64,000 nucleotides of DNA from Streptomyces sp. NRRL B-1347 (GTDB lineage Bacteria > Actinomycetota > Actinomycetes > Streptomycetales > Streptomycetaceae), in contig NZ_JOJM01000015.1 in assembly GCF_000720325.1 (NCBI RefSeq), positions 62,001 to 126,000 on the forward strand, given 5' to 3'. Below, in pieces: positions 18,219-28,962 of this stretch (the first letter of the stretch is position 1; each line of letters starts with the position of its first letter). Made by a program: the position numbers and the translations under genes. The notes below the pieces were generated by a model. That model saw only the letters and a program-made list of their open reading frames with translations. It searched no databases and was not told the DNA's origin.

Positions 18219-20918
18219 ATGGAACCGACCGAGAGCGTCGCCCCGGACTCATGGCTGCGGTCGCGCCTGCGGCGCGGGCTCGGCGCGCTGCGGTGCCGCC
18301 GCGCCGCCCGGTCGGCCGCGGGCGCCCTCCCCGACGGTGACGAGCAGGCCGAACGGCCCGCCCAGGCACCCGAGTTCCGCCCCCGCGAGCGGGCCTGGAC
18401 GCACGGCGGCACCCTCGTCGACGACCCCGTTCCACCGGCCTGGGGGTCGTCTCCCGGCTGCGGAACAGGCTTTTCCGGCCCAGCTGGCGCCGTACAGGGG
18501 GGAGTAACGGGTGTACGGGGTACGGCTGTTGGTGAGGGACCGGAAGCGGGCGGGCGGGACGCGCCCGGGCGGGGCGGCGGAGGTCGAGGAACGTCAGGCC
18601 CGGCGGAGGCTGGTGTGACGGCGAGTGCCGAAGACGCGCGGCGGAGTGCGACAGGCGGAAGTGCCCCCGGAGCGCGGGGCGGTGCGGGTGGTGCGGGCGG
18701 GCCTTCCGGCGTGCGGGGCGCGGTGAGCGCGGCTGCCGGCGGATCCGTCGCCGGGCGCCGCGGGCGCCGGCGCGGCGGGCCCGCGGCGCACGAGCGCGCC
18801 GTGGACCAGCCGGACGGGCTCGACGGCCTGGACGGCATGGAGCAGGACGGCCGCGGCTGGCAGCTGCTGCCCATGGCCGTCGTCGCGGCCGCCGCGATCG
18901 TGCTCGGCACCGGCTTCTTCCACGCCTTCACCGGCGGCCACCCGCTGTTCCCCTCCGGCACGGTCGGCTGGTCGCTCGCCGTCCTGACCGGCCTCATCGT
19001 CGGCCACCTCGTCGCGCTCGGCCGCGACCGCTGGTGGGGCGGCACGGGCTCCGGCGGCGCGCTCACCGTCGCGGTCCTCCTGCTGTACGGCTGGATGCCC
19101 GCGGGCATGGTCAGCCTCACCGTCGTCGTCCTCGTGGGCGTCGCCCGCCGCCACCGCTGGCGCCAAGGCGTGCTGCACGGCGCCGTCGACATCCTGGGCA
19201 TCGGCGCGGGCGCGCTCACGCTCGCCGCGTTCGGCACCGCACCGGCCGCCGACTCGCCCTGGAATCCCGAGAGTTGGGACCTGTACACGGCCCCGGAGGT
19301 GGGCCTCGTCGCCGTCGCGTACCTGGCCGTCACCCGCGTCCTGCTCTGGTACGTGCACGCCCCGCGCACCGGCGCGCTGCCCACCGTCACCCGCACCGCG
19401 CTGGTCCGCCAGGGCCTGCTCGGCGTGGCCCTGCTCGGCATCGCCCCGCTGATCTGCGTCGTCGCGATGTCGCTCCCGCTGCTCCTGCCGCTGTTCACCA
19501 TCCCGCTCGTCGCGCTCGACTCGACGCTGTGGATCGCCCGGGCCAGAGCCGAGGAGCAGCTGCGCGACCCGCTCACCGGCCTTCCCAACCGGCAGTGGCT
19601 CCTGGAGCGGACCTGGACGGCCCTGGACGACGCCGAGCGCATCGGCGCCCGCTCCGCCCTGATGCTGATCGACATGGACCGCTTCCGCTCGGTCAACGAC
19701 ACCCTCGGGCACCTCGCGGGCGACCGGCTCCTGCTCCAGATCGCCGACCGGCTGCGGCTCGCGCTCCCGCGCGGCGCGGAGGCGGCCCGGCTCGGCGGCG
19801 ACGAGTTCGCGGTGCTCCTTCCCGTCGCCGACTCCACGACGTCCGCGCAGCGCGTCGCCCGCCAGCTCGTCGGCGCTCTCGGTTCCCCGTTGGACCTCGA
19901 CGGCCTCACCCTGGTCCTGGAGGCCAGCGCCGGACTCGCCGTCTTCCCCGACCACGCGCTCGACGCGGAGGGCCTGCTGCGCCGCGCGGACGTCGCGATG
20001 TACCAGGCCAAGCGGGACCGCACGGGCGTGGAGGTGTACGAGTCCAAGCGTGACTCCAACACCCCTGACCGCCTGGGCCTGTTGGGCGATCTGCGCCGCG
20101 CCCTGGACGCGGGCGACGTGGAGCTGCACTACCAGCCGAAGGTCCGCTTCGACGGCGAGGTGGCGGGCCTGGAGGCGCTGGTGCGCTGGGTGCACCCCGA
20201 GCGCGGCAAGGTGCCGCCGGACGAGTTCATCGCCATCGCCGAGTCGTCGGGCCTCATGCCGCACCTGACCGAGTACGTCCTGGAGTCGGCCCTCGCCCAG
20301 GTCGCCAGATGGCGCTCCCAGGGCCTGAACGTCCCCGTCGCGGTGAACGTGTCCCCGCGCGACGTGCACACCCCCGGTTTCGCGGGCGCCGTCGCCGCGC
20401 GGCTCGCCCGCCACGGCGTGCCCGCGGGCGCGCTCCAGCTGGAGATAACGGAACACGTGCTCCTGGAGGACCCGCAGCGCGCCGCCGACACCCTCGCCGG
20501 GCTCACCGGGCACGGCGTGAAGATGTCCCTCGACGACTTCGGCACCGGGTACTCCTCCCTGGTGCACCTGCGCCGCCTGCCGGTGAGCGAGCTGAAGATC
20601 GACCGCTCCTTCGTGGCCCGGCTCGCCGTCGACACCGAGGACGCCGAGATCGTCCGCTGCACCGTCGACCTCGCGCACTCCCTCGGGCTGCTCGTCGTCG
20701 CCGAGGGCGTCGAGGACGACGAGACCTGGGAGCGGCTCCGCGACCTCGGCTGCGACGCGGTGCAGGGGTGGCTCGTCGCCGCGGCCATGCCGCCGAGCGA
20801 GACCACGGCGTGGCTGCGGGCCCGCGGCGAGGGCGCCACGCACCGGCCCGTCGACCCGGCGCCCGGCCCCGCAGCCCCGGACCCGACGCCGCCGTCGCCG
20901 AGCCGCGCCGTGCAGTGA
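18219..20918 (+). CDS. rmdB: Membrane GGDEF-EAL protein, RmdB-like c-di-GMP phosphodiesterase
   Basis: An 899-residue membrane protein that should turn over the second messenger c-di-GMP. Residues about 1-205 are a low-complexity Gly/Arg/Ala tail; about 215-430 hold several transmembrane helices; the GGDEF domain keeps its signature (ARLGGDEFAVLL, near 525); the EAL domain is intact (GLEALVRWVHPE near 650, then LDDFGTGYSSL and LKIDRSFV), so phosphodiesterase activity is expected. ATG at 18219 follows GAGAGGGACGGGA. Position directly after ligA matches, from memory, S. coelicolor SCO5495 (RmdB), which supports the name. The gene is preceded by the ligA terminator and so has its own promoter. 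Confidence 0.88.
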   Translation: MEPTESVAPDSWLRSRLRRGLGALRCRRAARSAAGALPDGDEQAERPAQAPEFRPRERAWTHGGTLVDDPVPPAWGSSPGCGTGFSGPAGAVQGGVTGVRGTAVGEGPEAGGRDAPGRGGGGRGTSGPAEAGVTASAEDARRSATGGSAPGARGGAGGAGGPSGVRGAVSAAAGGSVAGRRGRRRGGPAAHERAVDQPDGLDGLDGMEQDGRGWQLLPMAVVAAAAIVLGTGFFHAFTGGHPLFPSGTVGWSLAVLTGLIVGHLVALGRDRWWGGTGSGGALTVAVLLLYGWMPAGMVSLTVVVLVGVARRHRWRQGVLHGAVDILGIGAGALTLAAFGTAPAADSPWNPESWDLYTAPEVGLVAVAYLAVTRVLLWYVHAPRTGALPTVTRTALVRQGLLGVALLGIAPLICVVAMSLPLLLPLFTIPLVALDSTLWIARARAEEQLRDPLTGLPNRQWLLERTWTALDDAERIGARSALMLIDMDRFRSVNDTLGHLAGDRLLLQIADRLRLALPRGAEAARLGGDEFAVLLPVADSTTSAQRVARQLVGALGSPLDLDGLTLVLEASAGLAVFPDHALDAEGLLRRADVAMYQAKRDRTGVEVYESKRDSNTPDRLGLLGDLRRALDAGDVELHYQPKVRFDGEVAGLEALVRWVHPERGKVPPDEFIAIAESSGLMPHLTEYVLESALAQVARWRSQGLNVPVAVNVSPRDVHTPGFAGAVAARLARHGVPAGALQLEITEHVLLEDPQRAADTLAGLTGHGVKMSLDDFGTGYSSLVHLRRLPVSELKIDRSFVARLAVDTEDAEIVRCTVDLAHSLGLLVVAEGVEDDETWERLRDLGCDAVQGWLVAAAMPPSETTAWLRARGEGATHRPVDPAPGPAAPDPTPPSPSRAVQ

Positions 20919-20961
20919 CCCGGCGGGGGCGGGCCGCGTCCGCCGTGCTGCCCGCCCGCCC

Positions 20962-22296
20962 TCAGACGCCGGACGTGCTCTTCTCCCGCTGCCCGGCCTC
21001 GTCCCCGAGCAGGGGGCGCTCGAGGCTCCGCGGACGTGAAGGCCGCGCCCGGTGGGTGACGGCCGCCCACACCACGTAGCCGACCCCCAGCCACACGTAC
21101 GCGTTGCCGACGACCACGTGGAACGGGTCCCACTGGAGCTCGCGCTGCCAGTGCGGCACGTACCAGAGCAGGCCGTAGGGGAGGAGCGGGCGGGACGGGT
21201 CCCAGGTGCCGAAGCCATCGATACGGATCGGCCACGCCGCGAACAGCGCGAACAGGCCAGCCGCCCACAGCCACGCGGACGCCGTGCGCCGCCGGAGCGC
21301 CGCGTCCGCCGCCAGGACGAGCCCGGGCACGATCCACACCCAGTGGTGGGTCCACGACAGCGGCGAGCAGACCAGCATCAGGGCGCCCACCACGCACACC
21401 GCGACCAGCTCACGCCCCCGCCGCGAGGCCCGTGCCGCCGCGCCGAACCCGGCCACGGCGAGCACCCCGCACACCGCTCCCCACCCGGGCCCGCCGACGC
21501 CGTCGCCGCCGAGGCCGAAGCGGACGAAGAGCCCGTTCAGGGACTGGTTCGCCAGATACTCGCGGCCGCCCGCGCTGCCCGCGAACGCCCCGCCCCAGAA
21601 GTCCGCCGACGCCTCCGGCAGCGCCCACCAGCCGCCCGCGACCGTCGCCGCGAAGACGGCCGACGCCACGCCCGCCGCCCGGTAGCGCCGGGTGAGCAGC
21701 AGATACACGACGAAAAGGCCGGGGGTGAGCTTCAGACCCGCCGCGAGGCCGATGCCCACGCCCTTCCAGAGGCGGCGGTCGGGCGTGGCCAGGTCGGTCA
21801 GGACGAGCGCGAGCAGGACCAGGTTGACCTGCCCGAAGTCCAGGTTCTGCAGCACCGGCTCGGTCCACAGCGCGAGGCCGCACACCGCGAGCGCGCACCC
21901 GGCGGTGGCCGGTCCCGGGCGCCGCCCGGCCATCCGGGCCGCCGCCCAGGCGGCAAGGGCCATCGCCGCGAGGGAGATGCCCGCCATCAGCCGGGCGGCG
22001 ACGGTCAGGTCCAGATCGCTCAGGGCGCGGAAGGGGAGCAGGGCGACGGGCGGATAGAGGTACGGCAGCGCGTGCACGCCGAACTTCCCGCCGTAGAGCT
22101 CGTGCTCCGGCGCGGTCGCCGCGTCCAGGTAGACGCTGAGGTCCGCGGGGGTGCGGTGGGCCGCGTAGGTCGGGTCGTTGATCAGGCTCCACCACGCGGT
22201 GAGCGACAGGGCCAGGGCGAGGGCTCCGGCGCCGAGCACCGCGGGTCCTGGCCAGGGGCCTTTCGCCCCGGGGAATTGCATGCGCATGCCGCGCAT
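20962..22296 (-). CDS. GT87-family (DUF2029) polyprenyl-phosphate-mannose alpha-mannosyltransferase, integral membrane
   Basis: A 444-residue protein with about ten transmembrane helices, GT-C fold. Visible landmarks are the first-loop acidic stretch (RTPADLSVYLDAATAPEHEL), FGVHALPYLYPPVALLPF, the NLDFGQVNLVLLALV helix typical of DUF2029, and SPLSWTHHWVW. Related PimE and similar enzymes transfer mannose from a polyprenyl carrier to envelope acceptors outside the membrane. Three in-frame ATGs (22296, 22287, 22281) are possible; 22296 has GAGG nine bases upstream. It is a single gene convergent with rmdB. Confidence 0.85.
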   Translation of the reverse strand: MRGMRMQFPGAKGPWPGPAVLGAGALALALSLTAWWSLINDPTYAAHRTPADLSVYLDAATAPEHELYGGKFGVHALPYLYPPVALLPFRALSDLDLTVAARLMAGISLAAMALAAWAAARMAGRRPGPATAGCALAVCGLALWTEPVLQNLDFGQVNLVLLALVLTDLATPDRRLWKGVGIGLAAGLKLTPGLFVVYLLLTRRYRAAGVASAVFAATVAGGWWALPEASADFWGGAFAGSAGGREYLANQSLNGLFVRFGLGGDGVGGPGWGAVCGVLAVAGFGAAARASRRGRELVAVCVVGALMLVCSPLSWTHHWVWIVPGLVLAADAALRRRTASAWLWAAGLFALFAAWPIRIDGFGTWDPSRPLLPYGLLWYVPHWQRELQWDPFHVVVGNAYVWLGVGYVVWAAVTHRARPSRPRSLERPLLGDEAGQREKSTSGV

Positions 22297-22702
22297 GCTG
22301 CGCTGCCTCGGGCCGGGCGGGGGTGCAGCGCACCGGGGCCGGCCAATTGTCGTACCGCGACATCCCTCGCGGGGCGCCCCAGGCCCGCCCCTTCCCGAAC
22401 AAGGGGGCTCCGCCCCCTTGGACCCCCGAATCGGCGCTCCGCGCCTCGTCCTCAAACGCCGGACGGGCTGAAAGATCTCCGCTGCGCGCTCGTTCCTGTC
22501 TGCGGCCCGCAGCGGCACTGATCAGCCCGTCCGGCGTTTGAGGACGAGCGCGTCTGCGCGGTGAAAGGGCGGGTGGGTGGGGGAAAGCCCGGGCTTCGCC
22601 CGTCGAGCGCGCCCCCGCGAGAGGAAAGCGTTTCGCGGTCAGCGGGGCCCGCCCCATAGGATTGGGTCCAAATCCATCACGCTCACCCCAGAGGATCGCT
22701 GC
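22297..22702. other. Gene-free region between GT87 and gatC with composite repeat
   Basis: 406 bases without a supported gene. Left side (22375-22427): the word GCGCCCCAGGCCCGCCCCTT, a GGGGGCTCCGCCCCC hairpin and flanks. Middle: a long inverted repeat (22445-22548). Right: the gatCAB promoter region, including a locally AT-rich stretch at 22663-22680 and GAGG at 22691. Confidence 0.6.
22445..22548. repeat. Perfect 27-bp inverted repeat, head-to-head copies of a dispersed intergenic element
   Basis: Arm 22445-22471 and arm 22522-22548 are exact inverted copies of a 27-mer whose core is CAAACGCCGGACGGGCTGA. The 50-base loop has an inner stem CCGCTGCG/CGCAGCGG (22479-22486, 22508-22515). The core word recurs near 37823, 47711 and 49575 and in weaker form near 20960 and 59947. 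It could terminate transcripts from both sides or be a mobile-like palindromic element. Confidence 0.75.
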
Positions 22703-22999
22703 ATGCCTGGCATCACGCGCGAGGAGGTCGCTCACCTCGCCCGCCTTGCACGTCTGGAGTTGAAGGACGAAGAGCTCGACCACTTCGCCGGACAGCTCGA
22801 CGACATCATCGGCGCGGTCGCCCGCGTCTCGGAGGTCGCCGACCAAGACGTACCGCCGACCTCCCACCCGCTGCCGCTGACGAACGTCATGCGCGCGGAC
22901 GAGGTCCGTCCGTCGCTCACCCCCGAGCAGGCGCTCTCGGGCGCCCCGGCCCAGGAGCAGCAGCGTTTCAAGGTGCCGCAGATCCTGGGGGAGGACTAA
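22703..22999 (+). CDS. gatC: Asp-tRNA(Asn)/Glu-tRNA(Gln) amidotransferase subunit C
   Basis: A 98-residue GatC, the small subunit that wraps GatA and GatB in the GatCAB transamidosome converting Glu-tRNA(Gln) to Gln-tRNA(Gln). It starts [18 protein letters not shown] and ends with the family's RFKVPQIL. The start at 22703 is supported by GAGG at 22691. First gene of the gatC-gatA-orf-gatB operon, followed by gatA after 6 bases. Confidence 0.95.
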   Translation: MPGITREEVAHLARLARLELKDEELDHFAGQLDDIIGAVARVSEVADQDVPPTSHPLPLTNVMRADEVRPSLTPEQALSGAPAQEQQRFKVPQILGED

Positions 23000-23005
23000 C
23001 CGAAC

Positions 23006-24504
<1,499 letters not shown>

Positions 24505-24508
<4 letters not shown>

Positions 24509-24750
24509 GCAACAAGACGCTGGCCAAGGCCAAGGGCTTCAAGAAGTCCAGGACCGGCACGTATCTGTCCATCGGCACCACCGCCTTCGGTGCGCTCAGC
24601 ACGCTCAAGCAGGTCAAGAAGGCCCGTGCCGAGCACGACGCGCTGCAGCTCGTCGACGCCGTCGTCTCCGCGGCCGCCATCGTCACCGGCATCGCCATCC
24701 TGGTGCGCGAGCTCAAGCGCATCGGTGACGACGACGTTCTGCTCGGCTGA
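24505..24750 (+). CDS. Conserved small protein encoded between gatA and gatB (81 aa)
   Basis: An 81-residue protein starting at a GTG that overlaps the gatA stop, with GGAGG about 10 bases upstream inside gatA. The N-terminal third is basic ([16 protein letters not shown]), followed by a hydrophobic segment [19 protein letters not shown] near 52-70 that could be a membrane or packing helix, and an acidic end (GDDDVLLG). Position in the operon suggests a tie to the amidotransferase or just shared transcription. I do not recognise a named family; from memory a homologue sits at the same place in other Streptomyces. Confidence 0.72.
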
Positions 24751-24768
24751 GAGGGAAGTTCCAACACC

Positions 24769-26286
24769 GTGACTGTCACGACCACCCCCGAGCTGATGTC
24801 GTACGAGGACGCGCTCGCGTCGTACGACCCCGTCATGGGCCTCGAGGTCCACGTCGAGCTCGGCACCAAGACGAAGATGTTCTGCGGCTGCTCCACTGAG
24901 CTCAAGCAGGACGCCAACTCGCAGACCTGCCCGACCTGCCTCGGCCTGCCCGGCGCCCTGCCGGTCGTCAACGCCGTCGGCGTCGAGTCCGCGATCAAGA
25001 TCGGTCTCGCGCTGCACTGCGAGATCGCCGAGTGGTGCCGCTTCGCCCGGAAGAACTACTTCTATCCGGACATGCCGAAGAACTTCCAGACCTCCCAGTA
25101 CGACGAGCCGATCGCCTTCAACGGCTATCTGGACGTCCAGCTGGAGGACGGCGAGGTCTTCCGCGTGGAGATCGAGCGCGCCCACATGGAGGAGGACACC
25201 GGCAAGTCGACGCACGTCGGCGGTGCCACCGGCCGCATCCACGGCGCCTCGCACTCGCTGCTCGACTACAACCGCGCGGGCATCCCCCTCATCGAGATCG
25301 TCACCAAGCCGATCGTCGGTGCCGGGGAGCGCGCCCCCGAGGTCGCCAAGGCGTACGTCGCCGAGCTGCGCGAGCTCATCAAGGCGCTCGGCGTCTCCGA
25401 GGCCCGCATGGAGCAGGGCCAGATGCGCTGCGACGTGAACCTCTCGCTGCGGCCGCACGGCCGGGAGAAGTTCGGCACCCGCTCCGAGACGAAGAACGTG
25501 AACTCGCTGCGGTCCGTGGAGCGCGCCGCGCGCTACGAGATCCAGCGGCACGCGGCCGTGCTCTCCTCCGGCGGCACGATCATCCAGGAGACCCGGCACT
25601 TCCACGAGGACGACGGCTCCACCACGTCGGGCCGGGTGAAGGAGGAGGCGGAGGACTACCGCTACTTCCCCGAGCCCGACCTGGTGCCGGTGGCCCCGTC
25701 CCGCGAGTGGGTCGAGGCCCTGCGCGCGGAGCTGCCGGAGCTGCCGCTCGCCCAGCGCAACCGGCTGCGCGAGGAGTGGGGCGTCTCCGCCCACGACATG
25801 CAGTCGATCCTCAACGCCGGTGCGATCGGCCCGATCGTCGCCACCATCAACGCGGGCGCGGACGCCGTGTCGGCGCGCAAGTGGTGGATGGGCGAGCTCG
25901 CGCGCAACGCGAACGAGCAGGGCGTCGACCTCGGCGCGCTGCCCATCACGCCGGAGCAGGTGGCCCGCGTGAGCGAGCTCGTCGCCTCCGGTGACCTGAA
26001 CGACAAGCTGGCCCGTCAGGTCATCGACGGCGTGCTCAAGGGCGAGGGCGACCCCGACCAGGTCGTCGAGAAGCGCGGCCTGAAGGTCGTCTCGGACGAC
26101 GGCGCCCTGACGGCGGCCGTCGAGGAGGCCATCGCGGGCAACCCGGCCATCGCGGACAAGATCCGCGGCGGCAAGGTCGCCGCGGCCGGCGCGCTGGTCG
26201 GCGCGGTCATGAAGGCCACCCGTGGCCAGGCCGACGCGGCCCGCGTCAGGGAGCTCATCCTGGAGCAGCTGGGCGTCGAGGGCTGA
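24769..26286 (+). CDS. gatB: GatCAB amidotransferase subunit B
   Basis: A 505-residue GatB that phosphorylates and amidates the misacylated Glu (or Asp) on tRNA. The N-terminal GatB/E catalytic domain has [18 protein letters not shown] with further zinc Cys in [12 protein letters not shown], then [13 protein letters not shown] and [12 protein letters not shown]. The C-terminal YqeY-like tail domain (from about 400) binds tRNA. GTG at 24769 starts MTVTTTPEL, 18 bases after the small gene's stop. The operon ends in a strong hairpin at 26312. Confidence 0.97.
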   Translation: MTVTTTPELMSYEDALASYDPVMGLEVHVELGTKTKMFCGCSTELKQDANSQTCPTCLGLPGALPVVNAVGVESAIKIGLALHCEIAEWCRFARKNYFYPDMPKNFQTSQYDEPIAFNGYLDVQLEDGEVFRVEIERAHMEEDTGKSTHVGGATGRIHGASHSLLDYNRAGIPLIEIVTKPIVGAGERAPEVAKAYVAELRELIKALGVSEARMEQGQMRCDVNLSLRPHGREKFGTRSETKNVNSLRSVERAARYEIQRHAAVLSSGGTIIQETRHFHEDDGSTTSGRVKEEAEDYRYFPEPDLVPVAPSREWVEALRAELPELPLAQRNRLREEWGVSAHDMQSILNAGAIGPIVATINAGADAVSARKWWMGELARNANEQGVDLGALPITPEQVARVSELVASGDLNDKLARQVIDGVLKGEGDPDQVVEKRGLKVVSDDGALTAAVEEAIAGNPAIADKIRGGKVAAAGALVGAVMKATRGQADAARVRELILEQLGVEG

Positions 26287-26311
26287 CACCCGCGCTTCTC
26301 CGCGCACGACA

Positions 26312-26344
26312 GGGGCGCCGCATCCGGATCGGGTGCGGCGCCCC
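26312..26344 (+). terminator. gatCAB operon terminator
   Basis: Perfect 11-bp stem GGGGCGCCGCA/TGCGGCGCCCC with an 11-base loop, 26 bases after the gatB stop. The right arm and its flank (TGCGGCGCCCCTTCGCGTG) are repeated once more from about 26379, a small local duplication. Confidence 0.75.
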
Positions 26345-26545
26345 TTCGCGTGCGCGGGGGCCGGGGCGGCTTCGCGTGTGCGGCGCCCCTTCGCGTGTGC
26401 GGGGCCCCAGGGCGGCGGCAAAGCGCCGACGTTCACCGCGACTTCGGTCCTCGGCCTTCCCTCTGCAACCAGGAGTCACTACCGTCCCAGCTCAGCAGAC
26501 CAATGGATCACCGGACAACCATTGGGTGTCGACTGGAGGTTGGGC

Positions 26546-28642
26546 GTGGCAGCGGAGATTTCGCGCAGACGGTTGATGGCAGTGGGCGGTGGCGCGCTCG
26601 GCGCCGCCACGGTCGGGTCCTTCCTGCCGCCGTCGCTTCAGGAAGCGCTCGCGAAGGAGCCGCCGAAGGGCGGGCTCGACGCCATCGAGCACGTCGTCAT
26701 CCTGATGCAGGAGAACCGGTCCTTCGACCACTACTTCGGCACCCTGCGGGGCGTACGCGGCTTCGGCGACCGCAACGCCATCCAACTGCCCAGCGGCAAG
26801 AGCGTGTTCGAGCAGCCCGGCGCGGGGAGGGCCGTGCTGCCGTTCCCGGTGCGCGACGCCGCCGCCACGCAGAAGAAGGACCTCCAGTACATCGGCGCCC
26901 TCGACCACTCCTGGAAGGGCGGCGCCAAGGCCTGGCACGACGGCTGGATGGACGGCTGGGTGACGGCCAAGACCGCCGCCACGATGGCGTACTACACGCG
27001 CCAGGACATCCCGCTGCACTACGAACTCGCCGACACCTTCACGATCTGCGACGCCTACCACTCGTCCATCCACACCTCCACCAGCCCCAACCGCAACCAC
27101 CTGTGGAGCGGCAAGACGGGCTTCGAGGCGACCGGAAAGCGGGCCGTCGACAACGACGCGTACGACGAGGGCAAGCACCCCGGCTACGACTGGGGGACGT
27201 ACGCCGAGCGCCTGGAGAAGGCGGGCGTGAGCTGGCAGACGTACACCGAGTGGGAGAACTTCACCGACAACCAGATCGAGTTCTTCACCACCTTCAAGGC
27301 CATCGCCCGCAAGGCGCTCGCCACGACGGAATTCACGTTCATGGAGGCCTTCTACGCCAAGGTCCGCGACGCCAAGGACGAGACGGAGCGGGCCAAGCTG
27401 CTCGCCGCGCTCGACGCCGGGGTCAAGACGCTGACCCGGCGCGAGCGCTCGCTCTTCGAGCGGGGCCTCAGGCGGGTGCCGACCGGCACGCTGGCCGAGA
27501 CGTTCGCGCGGGACGTCGCGCGCGGCAAGCTGGCGAAGGTCAGCTACCTGGTGCCGTCCGCCCTGGACTCCGAGCACCCTTCCGTCTCCTCGCCGATCCA
27601 CAGCGCCACCATCGTCTACAAGGTCCTGGACGCGCTCGCCTCGCACCCCGAGGTGTGGCGGCGCACCGCCGTGTTCATCAACTACGACGAGAACGACGGC
27701 TTCTTCGACCACGTGCCGCCGCCCGTGCCGGGCGCCGACGACCCCGACGGCGCCGAGGAGCGCTGGCAGGGCCTGCCGACCGGGCTCGGCGCCCGCGTGC
27801 CGATGCTCGTCGTGTCGCCCTGGAGCGTCGGCGGGTACGTGTCGTCCGAGGTCTTCGACCACACCTCCGTGGTGCGCTTCCTGGAGCGGTGGACCGGCGT
27901 GCGCGAGCCCAACATCGGCGCCTGGCGCCGCCAGGTCGCCGGCGATCTGACCGGAGCCTTCGACTTCGACCGCGGCCACCGGCAGCCGGAGGTGGAGCAG
28001 CCCGGCGCGATCCCGCCGTTCAGCGGCCGCTGGCAGCCGCAGCCGCCGGTCCAGCAGACGATGCCGCGCCAGGAGCCGGGCGTGCGCCGGGCGCGCCCGC
28101 TGCCCTACCAGCCGGACGCCGACGCCCGGCCCGCCAAGGACGGCACGCTCACGGTGCGGCTGCGCAACGGCGGCCGGCGCAGCGCGCACTTCGCGCTGTA
28201 CCCGTACGCCGGGGAGTTCCCGATACCGCAGCACCAGGACGTCCGGCACGAGGGCCGCTGGTCCGTGCCGCTGCGGGGGGACGCCTACCGCTTCACGGTC
28301 ACCGGGCCGAACGGGTTCCGGCGCGAGTTCGCGGGCGGCAAGGACGGCGTCGCCGCGCTCTCCTCGGCGATCACCCGGCGCGAGCTGCACCTCACCGTCG
28401 CCAACCGGGGCAAGGAGCCGCTGGTCTTCACCGTCAAGCCGCTCGGGTACGTGGACGAGGACGACGTCCGGCGGCGCACCCGGACGGTGCGCGTGCGGCC
28501 GGGCAGCAGCCGCACCCTCGCCTGGCGGACGTCGGACGAGCGCGGCTGGTACGACGTCGAGGTGACGGCCGCGGGCGACGAGACCTTCCGGCGGCGGCTG
28601 ATGGGCCACATCGAGAACGGCCGCGCCGGCGTGTCGGGCTGA
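26546..28642 (+). CDS. Phospholipase C (phosphocholine-type, AcpA superfamily), Tat-exported
   Basis: A 698-residue secreted phosphoesterase that hydrolyses phospholipid head groups. The Tat signal SRRRLMAVGGGALGA is at residues 6-20. The catalytic domain begins IEHVVILMQENRSFDHYFGT, the metal and nucleophile region of the family; later landmarks are SPNRNHLWSGKTG, INYDENDGFFDHVPPP and VFDHTSVVRFLERW. After about 480, two C-terminal DUF756 beta domains follow (RLRNGGRRSAHFALY and HLTVANRGKEPLVF). GTG at 26546 has GGAGG 10 bases upstream and gives the correct Tat signal. Monocistronic, ended by the hairpin at 28667. Phosphate control is typical for such enzymes, but no convincing PHO box is seen. 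Confidence 0.9.
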   Translation: MAAEISRRRLMAVGGGALGAATVGSFLPPSLQEALAKEPPKGGLDAIEHVVILMQENRSFDHYFGTLRGVRGFGDRNAIQLPSGKSVFEQPGAGRAVLPFPVRDAAATQKKDLQYIGALDHSWKGGAKAWHDGWMDGWVTAKTAATMAYYTRQDIPLHYELADTFTICDAYHSSIHTSTSPNRNHLWSGKTGFEATGKRAVDNDAYDEGKHPGYDWGTYAERLEKAGVSWQTYTEWENFTDNQIEFFTTFKAIARKALATTEFTFMEAFYAKVRDAKDETERAKLLAALDAGVKTLTRRERSLFERGLRRVPTGTLAETFARDVARGKLAKVSYLVPSALDSEHPSVSSPIHSATIVYKVLDALASHPEVWRRTAVFINYDENDGFFDHVPPPVPGADDPDGAEERWQGLPTGLGARVPMLVVSPWSVGGYVSSEVFDHTSVVRFLERWTGVREPNIGAWRRQVAGDLTGAFDFDRGHRQPEVEQPGAIPPFSGRWQPQPPVQQTMPRQEPGVRRARPLPYQPDADARPAKDGTLTVRLRNGGRRSAHFALYPYAGEFPIPQHQDVRHEGRWSVPLRGDAYRFTVTGPNGFRREFAGGKDGVAALSSAITRRELHLTVANRGKEPLVFTVKPLGYVDEDDVRRRTRTVRVRPGSSRTLAWRTSDERGWYDVEVTAAGDETFRRRLMGHIENGRAGVSG

Positions 28643-28666
28643 CCCGCCCGACGGCCGTGGTGCGGG

Positions 28667-28695
28667 GGCATACGGGCGTGGCCCGTGTGCCCCTG
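28667..28695 (+). terminator. Phospholipase C terminator hairpin
   Basis: 13-bp stem GGGGCATACGGGC/GCCCGTGTGCCCC (one G:U) with a 3-base loop, 24 bases after the stop codon. Confidence 0.7.
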
Positions 28696-28835
28696 TGTGA
28701 CGTCCGGGGTGCGTGGGCCTGAACGGAGCTGCCTGAGCTGTTGTGAGGCTGGACACGAAACGGACTAAGGATCTCCGGTGGCTGTCAGAGTGGCTCCGCA
28801 TGGCCCATCCCGGTCATGTCGCCGCACAAGCGGCC

Positions 28836-28867
28836 ACATGATCTTTACCTGTCCATGCCGATCATGT
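28836..28867. promoter_or_regulatory. 8-bp inverted repeat upstream of the MMPL transporter
   Basis: ACATGATC (28836-28843) and GATCATGT (28860-28867) are exact inverted copies 16 bases apart in an AT-rich patch about 100 bases upstream of the MMPL start. Spacing suits a dimeric repressor or an RNA hairpin. No linked regulator gene. Confidence 0.4.
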
Positions 28868-28962
28868 AGTACTTCAAGCAGTAGACGTGTTCTTTTCGGG
28901 TCAAATCCGATGCTTCCCGGCTGCCCCGACGAGGATCCACGAGTCACTCAGGGAGCCAGTCC

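Larger units (their letters stand above)
28643..28962. other. Intergenic region before the MMPL gene
   Basis: About 320 bases without a gene. It holds the phospholipase terminator (28667-28695), then an unusually AT-rich stretch from about 28830 to 28905 containing the inverted repeat at 28836-28867, presumably the promoter and control region of the MMPL transporter. Confidence 0.6.

Noticed and set aside
26431..26441. GTTCACCGCGA upstream of phospholipase C as a PHO box
   Set aside because: Only one of the two expected 11-base direct repeats fits; the next unit (CTTCGGTCCTC) does not match well enough.
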